A DNA stretch of 33,610 bases from an uncultured Bacilli bacterium (lineage in GTDB: Bacteria > Bacillota_I > Bacilli_A > RF39 > UBA660), in assembly GCA_944350305.1 (NCBI GenBank), contig CALVOO010000004.1, forward strand, positions 1-33,610. The letters are read 5' to 3'. Position numbers and translations under genes: made by a program. Position 1 is the first letter of the stretch. Every line of letters begins with the position of its first letter. Shown here piece by piece: positions 16,655 to 24,639 of the stretch. A model generated the notes under the pieces. The model was given only the letters and a program-made list of their open reading frames with translations. It was not told the DNA's origin and did not search any database.

Positions 16655-19396
16655 ATGAATAAAAAATGTAAATTTATAATAATAACTTTTTTTTCTATTT
16701 TATTTTATATAAGCACATTTTATAGTTTTAACCAATTTAAAACACAAAATCAAGAGTCAACTATAGTTAAAAATATTTACAATAAATCACGTAAAAATAC
16801 TTTGAATTTAATCAGTATAGTTACAAATATAGGAAGTTATAATGATATAGTTACAAATTTAAATAGTTTTTATAATACATTAGAAAACAGTAGTGATTAC
16901 ATATATAGTACAAATAAATTCATATGTGAAGGAAATAACTTAAATTGTACAGGAAGTAGTAAATTTAGTGATATCGGATTAATAAATGTGGATGAATATA
17001 ACAGAATAGGCGGTTTAAATTCATATTTAGGAAGTAATAGTTCATACTTTAGTATGACAGAAAGAAATAACTTAGTAAGTAATATAACAAGTAGTGGGAT
17101 AGAAGAAGTAGAGTATGATACAAGTAGTGGACTAAGAGGAGTAGTATATGTTCAAAGCGATGTAAAAGTAACAGGAAGTGGAACAGTAGATAACCCATAC
17201 ATATTTGAAGAGAAAAACAAAGAATATTTATATACACAAATATTAGCAGATAACCCAAATATAGAGACAAGAAGTGATTTTAGTACAATATTTGAAGAAA
17301 GTAATAATGGAAACACAATATATAAAGCAAGTGGACAAGATGGATTAAATACATATTATTTTGCAGGACAAGTAACAAATAACTATGTGTATTTTGCAGG
17401 ATATTACTGGAGAATAGTAAGAATAAACGAGGATAATAGTGTACGTCTAATATATGCAGGACTAAGCGCAGATGATACAGCGGCGTTTATAAGTACAAGT
17501 CAAGCGTATAACACAAGTAACAATAATAGTGCGTATGTAGGATACATGTATACATTAAATTCACAGCATGGAACAGGAACAAGCAGTGACATAAAAACAA
17601 CAATTGATAATTGGTATATAAATAACTTAAGTGGTTACTCAGGGTATATCAGTAAGACCGCGATATATTGTAATGATAGAACGACAGCAAGCGGATATAA
17701 ATGGAGTCCAACAGGAAATACAGTCTATTATGCCGGATATGAAAGAGTAAATACAAATAAAACACCAACATTTATATGTAGTAACAGTAGTGATAAGTTC
17801 ACGGCAAGTACAAGTACAGGAAATGGTGCATTAACATACCCAATAGGGCTAATCACAGCAGATGAGATAAGTTATGCAGGAGGATTATGGAACTACTGGG
17901 CAACAGATAGCTCAAGTTATTATATAGCCCAAAACGCAAGTAGTGGAGCGAGTTATTGGTGGACAATGAGTCCGTGCGACTGGATTAGCTACGTCAGCAA
18001 CGCTCTCGTGCTCATTGTGGGTGGCTCTTCTAGCGCTGGCTACTTGAACGGCGACGGTGTCTACAACGCGCGTGGCGTACGTCCTGTAATTTCACTTAAG
18101 GCATGCGTTCTTGCATCCAGTGGTGATGGAACAGCAAGCAACCCATATAAAGTGGAGTTAAGTGAAGGTTGTGCTAATGTAGAAAATGAAATATTAGAAG
18201 AAAATACGGTAAGAGTAAGTGCAACAACAAATGATGCAAGTATGGCAACAGTAAATGCACCAAGTTCAGTAATAATAAATAGTGGAAGCAGTCATACATT
18301 TACATTAACAGTGCAAGATGGTTACGAATATGAAAGTGTAACAGGATGTAATGGAACATATGATACAAGTACAAATCAATTAACAGTAAGTAATGTAACG
18401 AGTAGTACAACATGTCAAGTAAACTTTACAGCACCAAGGGAACCAGGACCATTGTATGCATGGATATTAGAAAACAACCCAAATGTAAGTACAAGAAGTA
18501 GCTTTAGTAGTGTATTCACAACAAGTAATAATGGAAACACAATATATAAAGCAAGTGGACAAGATGGAAAAGATACATATTACTTTGCAGGGACTGTTAC
18601 AAATAACTATGTAAGTTTTGCAGGATATTATTGGAGAATAGTAAGAATAAACGAGGATAATAGTGTGCGTTTGATATATGCAGGAACAAGTGCAGATGAT
18701 ACAGCAGCATTTATAAGTACACGCCAAGCATATAATTCAAGCTATGATAATAGTTCATATGTAGGATATATGTACACTAGAAGTCAGCAATATGGAACGG
18801 GAACAAATAGTAGTATAAAAACAGTGGTGGATAACTGGTACAGTAGCAACTTAAGTAGTTATTCAGGGTATATAAGTAAGACAGCAATATACTGTAATGA
18901 TAGAACGGTTGCAAGTGGAGATACATGGAGTGCAAGAGGAAGTACATTCTACTATGCTGCAAGTGATAGACTATACGTAAATGAAACACCAACGTTCACA
19001 TGTAGTAATGCAAATGATAGGTTTACAGCAAGTACAAGTACAGGAAACGGAAAACTAACATATCCAATAGGATTAATTACAATGGATGAGGTATACTACG
19101 CAGGAGGTTTACACGAAAGAAGCAACTCAAACTATTATATAGCCCAGAACGCATCAAGTGGAGTATCTTGGTGGATAATGAGTCCGCGCTACTGGGACAG
19201 CGGCCGCGCTTTCATGTTCTACGTGGACGGGTCTGATCTCATTGGCCGCTTGGCTAGCAGCCGCCTCAACGGCTCGTTCGGCGTGCGTCCCGTAATTTCT
19301 CTGAAATCTTGTGTTCTAGCCTCTGGAGGAAGTGGAACGGCAAGTGATCCATATACAGTAGATCTCCCAAGTTCCTGCGCAAATCTCGAAAATTAA
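16655..19396 (+). CDS. Repeated C-type-lectin-like surface protein with two variable regions
   Basis: A 913-residue protein with an N-terminal signal-anchor (about 5-25). Residues 100-185 form a degenerate lectin-like unit (IGLINVDEYNRIGGL ... GLRGVVYV ... GSGTVDNPY). Residues 191-507 form full unit 1. Residues 510-595 are an InlB/Ig-like linker. Residues 600-913 form full unit 2. The full units share NPN-x-x-TRS, GNTIYKASGQDG, YYWRIVRINEDNSVRLIYAG, IGLIT-DE--YAGGL, and end with WWxMSP...GVRPVISLK-CVLAS. The last block corresponds to the variable region of C-type-lectin-fold DGR target proteins. There is no C-terminal sorting signal. Ligand-binding display at the cell surface is inferred. Wobble use outside the variable blocks is A-rich and AT-rich. 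Confidence 0.85.
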   Translation: MNKKCKFIIITFFSILFYISTFYSFNQFKTQNQESTIVKNIYNKSRKNTLNLISIVTNIGSYNDIVTNLNSFYNTLENSSDYIYSTNKFICEGNNLNCTGSSKFSDIGLINVDEYNRIGGLNSYLGSNSSYFSMTERNNLVSNITSSGIEEVEYDTSSGLRGVVYVQSDVKVTGSGTVDNPYIFEEKNKEYLYTQILADNPNIETRSDFSTIFEESNNGNTIYKASGQDGLNTYYFAGQVTNNYVYFAGYYWRIVRINEDNSVRLIYAGLSADDTAAFISTSQAYNTSNNNSAYVGYMYTLNSQHGTGTSSDIKTTIDNWYINNLSGYSGYISKTAIYCNDRTTASGYKWSPTGNTVYYAGYERVNTNKTPTFICSNSSDKFTASTSTGNGALTYPIGLITADEISYAGGLWNYWATDSSSYYIAQNASSGASYWWTMSPCDWISYVSNALVLIVGGSSSAGYLNGDGVYNARGVRPVISLKACVLASSGDGTASNPYKVELSEGCANVENEILEENTVRVSATTNDASMATVNAPSSVIINSGSSHTFTLTVQDGYEYESVTGCNGTYDTSTNQLTVSNVTSSTTCQVNFTAPREPGPLYAWILENNPNVSTRSSFSSVFTTSNNGNTIYKASGQDGKDTYYFAGTVTNNYVSFAGYYWRIVRINEDNSVRLIYAGTSADDTAAFISTRQAYNSSYDNSSYVGYMYTRSQQYGTGTNSSIKTVVDNWYSSNLSSYSGYISKTAIYCNDRTVASGDTWSARGSTFYYAASDRLYVNETPTFTCSNANDRFTASTSTGNGKLTYPIGLITMDEVYYAGGLHERSNSNYYIAQNASSGVSWWIMSPRYWDSGRAFMFYVDGSDLIGRLASSRLNGSFGVRPVISLKSCVLASGGSGTASDPYTVDLPSSCANLEN
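17971..18085 (+). other. Variable region 1 (DGR-like)
   Basis: A GC-rich island covering residues from S439-P440 to G474-V-R-P477. Codons for the scaffold (Trp, Ser, Ala, Val, Gly, Leu, Gly-Val-Arg-Pro) are retained while intervening codons nearly all end in C or T. This is what adenine mutagenesis of AAC/AAT codons in a template would give. Flanking DNA on the 5' side returns abruptly to AT-rich codons. Confidence 0.7.
19181..19291 (+). other. Variable region 2 (DGR-like)
   Basis: The second GC-rich island, ending unit 2 of the same gene, from S843-P844 to the GVRP that precedes VISLK. It is two codons shorter than variable region 1 but aligns codon for codon after that gap. It is dominated by codons of the form NNC (CGC, TAC, GAC, TTC, CTC), otherwise uncommon in this AT-rich window. 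Confidence 0.7.
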
Positions 19397-19427
19397 TCAT
19401 CTAATTTATAAATAGCCTAATGAAAGT

Positions 19428-19461
19428 ATAAAATACACCTTGTTTTCTAGGTGTATTTTAT
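19428..19461 (+). terminator. Terminator after the DGR-target-like gene
   Basis: The 12-bp inverted repeat taaaatacacct (19429-19440) pairs with aggtgtatttta (19449-19460). It is flanked by A and T runs. Confidence 0.8.
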
Positions 19462-19559
19462 AAATTTAATATTATGTTGAAGTTATATATAATAAAATAC
19501 AATTTTAAATTTAATATTTAAACAAAAATTGTAAATTGCGATAAATAAAATTTTTATTA

Positions 19560-19588
19560 TAGACATAATTTGAAATATAATTTATAAT
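19560..19588 (+). promoter_or_regulatory. lon promoter
   Basis: TAGACA (19560-19565), a 17-base spacer and TATAAT (19583-19588) lie just before the SD gaggagg. No CtsR or HrcA operator was seen nearby. Confidence 0.6.
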
Positions 19589-19613
19589 AAAAAATCAAGT
19601 GAGGAGGAGAGTT

Positions 19614-21932
19614 ATGATTAAAAGTAATTTACCTGTTATTCTTTTAAAAGGTCTAGTTTTACTTCCTCATCAAGAAGCAAGAATCGAGTTAAATAATGAA
19701 ATAAGCAAAAAAGTAATAGATATTGCAAAAGAATATCACAACAATGAAATATTAATCGTAACCCCACTTAACATACTTGAAGAAAACCCTAGTACAGATG
19801 ACTTACCAAAAATAGGTGTAGTAGGAATAATTAAAAGCAGAATTGATTTACCAAATGGAACCACTCGTATAGTTATAACTGGTAAAAAACGTGTTAAAGT
19901 ATACAGTTATGTAAACTATTCTAATCAAAAAGACATACTAGAAAGCATAGTTGCAAGCATACCAGTAAATGAAGTTGATGAAATAGAAGAAACTGCTTTA
20001 CTAAGAACATTAATAACTGAACTTGACAAATACATCAGCTTAAATCCATACATATCAAACTCCATTTTGAGTCAAATAAAAGGAATAACTGATTTAGACA
20101 AACTAACAGACATGATAACATCTTTTCTACCACTTAGTTTTGAAAAAAAACTCACATTTATGTTAAATACAGACCATATATCAAGAGCAAAAAAGCTAAT
20201 AACCGAAATTAACATTGAAAAAGCAGTAGTAGAACTTGAAAACAAAATTGAACTTGAATTAAAACAAAAACTAGAAGAAAGCCAAAAAGAATTTATATTA
20301 AAAGAAAAAATAAAATTAATAAAAAACGAGCTTGGTGAAAAAGACAGCAAAACTGAAGCAATAGACAAAATAAAAGAAAAAATGTCTTCACTTAAATTAC
20401 CCGTTCAAATTAAAAATAAACTTGAAAACGAGATAGAAAAATACGAAAGAACACCAGAAGTAAGTCCTGAACTTGCAGTTATTAAAAACTATATTGATGT
20501 TTTACTTAGTTTGCCTTGGAATAATAGAAGCAAAGACGAAAAAGATTTAAATAAAATATTAGATAATCTTAATTTTAGTCATTACGGTCTTATTGATATA
20601 AAAAACAGAATTATAGAATACATTGCAGTAAAAGAAAATAACAAAAACGCCGTTAGTCCGATAATTTGTTTAGTAGGTCCTCCAGGAGTTGGAAAAACAA
20701 CATTTGCAGAAAGCATTGCCAAAAGTTTAAATAGAAGTTTTAGTAAAATTAGTTTAGGAGGAATAAGCGATCCAGCAGAACTAATTGGCCATAGAAAAAC
20801 ATACATTGGAAGCAGTCCAGGTAAAATAATCAACGCATTTATCAAATGTGGTACTAAGAACCCAGTTATACTATTTGATGAAATAGATAAACTAACAAAA
20901 GACTATCGTGGAGACCCAGCAAGTACATTATTAGACATACTTGATAGCAAACAAAATAAATCATTTGTAGATAACTATATAGAAGAAGGAATCGATTTAA
21001 GTGAAGTATTTTTTATATGTACAGCAAACGATTTAAGTAGTATACCACCAGTACTTAGAGATAGACTCGAAATAATAGAAATAGCCGGGTATACTGATAA
21101 CGAAAAACTAAATATTGCCACAAATTACTTAATACCTAATGCCCTTACTAATTCGGGACTTAAAAAAGATAAAATAACATTTGATGAAAAAAGCATAAAC
21201 GAAATAATAAATTCTTATACTAAAGAAAGTGGTGTAAGAGAATTAGATAAATTAATTAATAAAATAATTAGAAAAATAATTACTGATTATAAAATGAACA
21301 ACAAAGAAATATTAAAAGTTATAATGAAAAAAGACATATATACATACTTAAAAAGTCCTAAATATAGCAATAATAAAAAACGAAAAATATTTCCAAAAGG
21401 ATTCATAACAGGAATTGCATATACACCTTATGGAGGGGCAACAATAGAAGTCGAAGTATCTAGTTACCAGGGTAAAGAGGAGTTTTGTTATACTGGTTCA
21501 TTAGGAAAAGTTATGGAAGAAAGTATTAAAGTAGCAATAGGATATATTAAAAGTAATCTAGTTTATTTTAACTTAAAAAGCGATATATTTAAAAACAAAA
21601 CATACCACATTAATTTTAGAGAAACAGCCATACCTAAAGAAGGACCTTCTGCAGGAAGTTTAATAGTAACTGCATTACTTAGTTACATAAAAAACAAAAA
21701 CATAAATAGTAATATTAGTATGACTGGAGAAATAACATTAAATGGGGATATTTTACCAATTGGTGGATTAAAAGAAAAAAGCCTCGCGGCAATAAGAAAT
21801 GGTATTGATACTATATTTATACCAAAAGAAAACGAAAAAGATTCACTTGAACTAGATGAAGATATAAAAAGTAAAATCAAATTTATTCCTGTTAAAAATT
21901 ATAAAGAAATATATAAATACATTTTTAAATAA
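19614..21932 (+). CDS. lon: ATP-dependent protease La (LonA)
   Basis: A 772-residue protein. The start is ATG 19614; an upstream in-frame GTG lies inside the GAGGAGG SD. An N-terminal substrate-binding domain (from SNLPVILLKGLVLLPHQ) and a long coiled coil (about 185-270) lead to the AAA+ module with Walker A GPPGVGKTTFAESIA, Walker B ILFDEIDK and sensor-1 FICTANDL. The C-terminal serine-lysine protease domain has GPSAGS (catalytic Ser) and GGLKEKSLAA (catalytic Lys). Lon removes misfolded and regulatory proteins in the cytoplasm. It lies directly upstream of the spoVID-ysxE pair, an order reminiscent of B. subtilis. Confidence 0.97.
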   Translation: MIKSNLPVILLKGLVLLPHQEARIELNNEISKKVIDIAKEYHNNEILIVTPLNILEENPSTDDLPKIGVVGIIKSRIDLPNGTTRIVITGKKRVKVYSYVNYSNQKDILESIVASIPVNEVDEIEETALLRTLITELDKYISLNPYISNSILSQIKGITDLDKLTDMITSFLPLSFEKKLTFMLNTDHISRAKKLITEINIEKAVVELENKIELELKQKLEESQKEFILKEKIKLIKNELGEKDSKTEAIDKIKEKMSSLKLPVQIKNKLENEIEKYERTPEVSPELAVIKNYIDVLLSLPWNNRSKDEKDLNKILDNLNFSHYGLIDIKNRIIEYIAVKENNKNAVSPIICLVGPPGVGKTTFAESIAKSLNRSFSKISLGGISDPAELIGHRKTYIGSSPGKIINAFIKCGTKNPVILFDEIDKLTKDYRGDPASTLLDILDSKQNKSFVDNYIEEGIDLSEVFFICTANDLSSIPPVLRDRLEIIEIAGYTDNEKLNIATNYLIPNALTNSGLKKDKITFDEKSINEIINSYTKESGVRELDKLINKIIRKIITDYKMNNKEILKVIMKKDIYTYLKSPKYSNNKKRKIFPKGFITGIAYTPYGGATIEVEVSSYQGKEEFCYTGSLGKVMEESIKVAIGYIKSNLVYFNLKSDIFKNKTYHINFRETAIPKEGPSAGSLIVTALLSYIKNKNINSNISMTGEITLNGDILPIGGLKEKSLAAIRNGIDTIFIPKENEKDSLELDEDIKSKIKFIPVKNYKEIYKYIFK

Positions 21933-21947
21933 TAGTTATAAATAATA

Positions 21948-21985
21948 AAGCACTTCATACAATTAATTGAAAGGAGTGTTTTATT
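21948..21985 (+). terminator. Hairpin after lon with SD of next gene in its arm
   Basis: aagcacttc (21948-21956) pairs with ggagtgttt (21973-21981) with two G-U pairs, followed by a T-rich tail. The 3' arm includes GGAGTG, the SD for the TTG at 21986, so the same hairpin could terminate lon and mask the next RBS. Confidence 0.5.
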
Positions 21986-22618
21986 TTGAAAGAAACAATT
22001 GAATTTAAAAAAGATATTATATTTAAAACAACGATTCAAGAAATAATTGAACTAAATGTAACGCACGAGTATAAAGTTTTAGATGATGTAATCGAAGGAG
22101 AATTTCATGTAAGTGGCGAATATAAAATGACTGAAGCAAGTGTAAAACATGAAGAATTCTTGTACAATATACCTTTTGCAATTGCCTTAAGTGAGAGAAT
22201 AAAAAAAGAAAGTGTCAACTTATTAATGGATGACTACACTTATGAAATTGATAAAGACGTGTTACATTTAAAAATGAAATTAGGTATGCATTATGAAGAA
22301 GCAAAAATAGAAACTGAAGTTAAAGAAGAAGAAATAAATTCTATTGAAGAAATACTTGATGAAGTAGAAAAACCAGAAGAAGAAATAGTCGCAGAAAAAG
22401 AAGAAGTAAAACAAGAAATAGAAGAATTTAGTAAAAAATTCAATATGCCAGATAACTACATAACTTACAAAATACATATAATGAAAAGTGACGAAACTAT
22501 AGATAGTATAGCTATGAAATACAATGTTAGAATAGACGATATAAAAGAATACAACAAAGAAGAAATATATAGTATTGGAGATAAAATTGTAATACCATAT
22601 TTTAAACATGAAGAATGA
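21986..22618 (+). CDS. SpoVID/SipL-like spore morphogenetic protein
   Basis: A 210-residue protein starting at TTG. Residues 1-110 resemble the N-terminal SpoVID/SPOCS-type beta domain (IIELNVTHEYKVLDDVIEGEF, then HVSGEYKM, then FLYNIPFAIALSERI). Residues 115-150 are an acidic Glu/Lys spacer. Residues 158-206 are a LysM domain (YKIHIMKSDETIDSIAMKYN, then VRIDDIKEYN ... IGDKIVIPY). SpoVID in Bacillus (575 aa) and SipL in Clostridioides use this architecture to bind SpoIVA and drive coat encasement. This version is much shorter. Its stop overlaps the ysxE start by ATGA, and its partner SpoIVA is encoded at 4682-6160. Confidence 0.8.
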   Translation: MKETIEFKKDIIFKTTIQEIIELNVTHEYKVLDDVIEGEFHVSGEYKMTEASVKHEEFLYNIPFAIALSERIKKESVNLLMDDYTYEIDKDVLHLKMKLGMHYEEAKIETEVKEEEINSIEEILDEVEKPEEEIVAEKEEVKQEIEEFSKKFNMPDNYITYKIHIMKSDETIDSIAMKYNVRIDDIKEYNKEEIYSIGDKIVIPYFKHEE

Positions 22619-23466
22619 TAAAATACAAAGGCAAAGCTAAGATTATAATAGAAGAAGATAATAAATACGTCATAAAAAGCAAGAAAAAAGATTTAAATGA
22701 ATTATACGAATACTTGTCTTTAAAAGGTTTTGAGTGTTTCCCAAAAATAATAGAAGAAAATGATGACAATGTAAGATATGAATACATTGATAACGTTTAT
22801 ACTACTGAAGACGAAAAAGGAAAAGAACTAATGAAAACAGTAGCAGACTTACATTTTAGAACAACCTATTTTAAAGATGTAAGTAGAAAAAAATACAAAG
22901 AAATACATTATAAAATAATAAATAATATAGATTATTTAAAAGATTATTATGAAAAACTAATATTAAAAATTGATAAAAAAGAATATATGTCACCTTATGA
23001 ATACTTAATTGCTAGAAATTATTCAATTATTATGAGTGCACTTATGTATGCCGAACGCGAAATAAATAGTTGGTATAAATTAGTGCAAAACAAAGATACT
23101 GAAAGAGTAAGTGTTGTGCATAATAATTTAAAAACTAGTCATTTTATAAGAGGGGATAAGGGGTATTTATTAAATTGGGACTATTCAGTGGTTGATACAC
23201 CCATACTTGATTTATATAAATTTTATAAAAGAGAATATAACAAATATAATTTTAAATCATTATTAAAAGAATATAACAACAATTTTAATCTTAATGAAGA
23301 AGAAAAAAAGCTATTTTTTGTACTAATTAGTATACCTGATAAAATAGATATAAAAGATAATATGATTAATAGTGTTAGAAATGCTAAAAAAATACTTGAT
23401 TACATATATATAACTAACGATTTAATAACTGCTGGTATTTTTAAAGTAGAAAATAACCAAACTTGA
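22615..23466 (+). CDS. YsxE/CotS-family spore coat kinase-like protein
   Basis: A 283-residue aminoglycoside-phosphotransferase-fold protein of the CotS/YsxE family, which sits in the spore coat. N-lobe: the ATP-pocket strand region KYVIKSKKK and a hinge near YEYIDNV. C-lobe: the catalytic-loop equivalent VVHNNLKTSHF (about 165-175) and LLNWDYSVVDTPILDLYKFY. Active kinases have HGD in the loop and IDWD in the metal site; here these read HNN and LNWD, so the catalytic Asp is replaced by Asn and activity is doubtful. It is coupled to the spoVID-like gene by a 4-base overlap, the same pair order as in B. subtilis. Confidence 0.75.
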   Translation: MIKYKGKAKIIIEEDNKYVIKSKKKDLNELYEYLSLKGFECFPKIIEENDDNVRYEYIDNVYTTEDEKGKELMKTVADLHFRTTYFKDVSRKKYKEIHYKIINNIDYLKDYYEKLILKIDKKEYMSPYEYLIARNYSIIMSALMYAEREINSWYKLVQNKDTERVSVVHNNLKTSHFIRGDKGYLLNWDYSVVDTPILDLYKFYKREYNKYNFKSLLKEYNNNFNLNEEEKKLFFVLISIPDKIDIKDNMINSVRNAKKILDYIYITNDLITAGIFKVENNQT

Positions 23467-23625
23467 TATAAGTACGAGTAAAATTATAATATTAATTCTA
23501 GTAGGAATAATTAAAGTAAAAATAATTTGCCAAACTATAAGAAAAATCATAATAAAAACTATCATTGTATTAAAAAGAGGTTTATTAGATTTATATATAT
23601 TTTTAAAATCATTTAATTTATTCAT
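23422..23625 (-). CDS. Possible small two-helix membrane protein
   Basis: A 67-codon ORF with a charged N-terminus (MNKLNDFKNIYKSNK) and two hydrophobic helices (about 17-41 and 44-61). It overlaps the 3' end of ysxE by 45 bases on the opposite strand. There is no SD upstream of the ATG, only TAATATAATATTATATG, so it would need to be leaderless or is not real. The hydrophobicity could also arise by chance in AT-rich DNA. Confidence 0.3.
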   Translation of the reverse strand: MNKLNDFKNIYKSNKPLFNTMIVFIMIFLIVWQIIFTLIIPTRINIIILLVLISSLVIFYFKNTSSY

Positions 23626-23638
23626 ATAATATTATATT

Positions 23639-23670
23639 AAAAGACTTTATTTTTTGTTAAAGTCTTTTAA
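23639..23670. terminator. Terminator upstream of the collagen-like gene
   Basis: The 11-bp perfect inverted repeat aaaagacttta/taaagtctttt (23639-23649 and 23658-23668) with T-rich flanks lies downstream of ysxE. Confidence 0.7.
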
Positions 23671-23726
23671 TTTTAGATAGTATTTTATTAAATAATTATT
23701 AATATTATATTATAGAGAGGAAAAAT

Positions 23727-24598
23727 ATGAATTGTAATAAAAATAACTGTAATATAAATTCTCAGATACAAAATATACCAATATGCTTAGTGCCAGGTCC
23801 TATAGGCGCAACGGGACCTACAGGAGCTACTGGACCAACAGGGCCAGCAGGAACTGGCGTAGGAGTTACTGGCCCAACAGGAGCAACCGGAACAATCGAC
23901 CAAATCAATATAATTTATTTGTAGAATCAAATGCACTTCCGGGAGGAGATGGAAGCCAAAAAGACCTTTTCAAACAATTGACGAAGCACTAAATACAGTC
24001 GAGACAAACGGAGTAATTAATGTTTTAGCAGGTACATATTCAATTGCCACTCAAAATGTTTTAAGTAATAATGTAACCTTAAAAGGCCGTGCTGGTTCAA
24101 TAATTGAATTAGCCTCACCAATTGTTCCATTCTTATTAACTGGAAATAACACAATCAAAGGATTAACCATTACAAGTAACTCACCATATCCAGTAGAATT
24201 CATACAAGTTTTCGGACCAAATAACAGAATAATTGATAATATAATTTATGGACCAAACCAATCAGGGGGACTCATCGACATGGGTAGTAAATCGTGGATT
24301 TGTAACACAAAGTAATGCAACAAATTTACTAGTTAGAGATACCGTCTTTTACTCATTAAGGCAGCCGGCATATCTAAACCCAGGGGCAACTGGAGTTATA
24401 ATGAACAACGTTACTTTCAACACGCGTGGGTTTGTGGTAGACCAAGCATTATTTGAATTTTCAAGTAATTCATGGGGAATACCAGAAAATGCAGTAGACA
24501 TAGCATTACTAGCAGGAACAACTACAGGAGTGCCTTATGATCCACTTAGAGCATTACAAACAAATAATAGTGATGCAACTATAAGTGACCAACGATAA
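23727..24598 (+). pseudogene. Collagen-like/beta-helix protein, three frameshifts
   Basis: This reads as one gene broken into pieces. SD gagagg and ATG 23727 start MNCNKNNCNINSQ, followed by Gly-x-Thr collagen triplets (GPIGATGPTGATGPTGPAG), like exosporium BclA-type filaments. The frame then shifts near 23903-23915 (one base lost), at 23963-23966 (one base lost in a C-run) and at 24265-24269 (one G gained). Repairing these gives 873 bases (290 residues) with no internal stop. The C-terminal part is a pectin-lyase-like beta-helix (FVESNALPGGDGSQ, then PFQTIDEALNTVETNG, VTLKGRAGSIIEL, NTIKGLTIT). It is a probable spore-surface protein, recently dead, phase-variable or mis-sequenced. Confidence 0.7.
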
Positions 24599-24604
24599 AA
24601 AAGA

Positions 24605-24633
24605 TTGTAAAATAAAATTAAATATTGTATAAT
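24605..24633 (+). promoter_or_regulatory. pheST promoter
   Basis: TTGTAA (24605-24610), a 17-base spacer and TATAAT (24628-24633) lie immediately upstream of the T-box leader, which would start near 24640. Confidence 0.7.
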
Positions 24634-24639
24634 TAATTT

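Noticed and set aside
17971-19291. GC-rich blocks as horizontal transfer or vector contamination
   Set aside because: They stay in frame, keep the scaffold codons of the lectin fold and have NNY-biased changes, which contamination would not produce.
16655-19396. Repeated blocks as a CRISPR array or tandem DNA repeat
   Set aside because: The repeats are two long, diverged coding units of about 1 kb in one open frame, with no regular short spacer pattern.
16588-19613. DGR reverse transcriptase, Avd-like gene or template repeat nearby
   Set aside because: No ORF in the window shows reverse-transcriptase motifs, and no third GC-rich copy of the block was seen. The machinery must be elsewhere if it exists.
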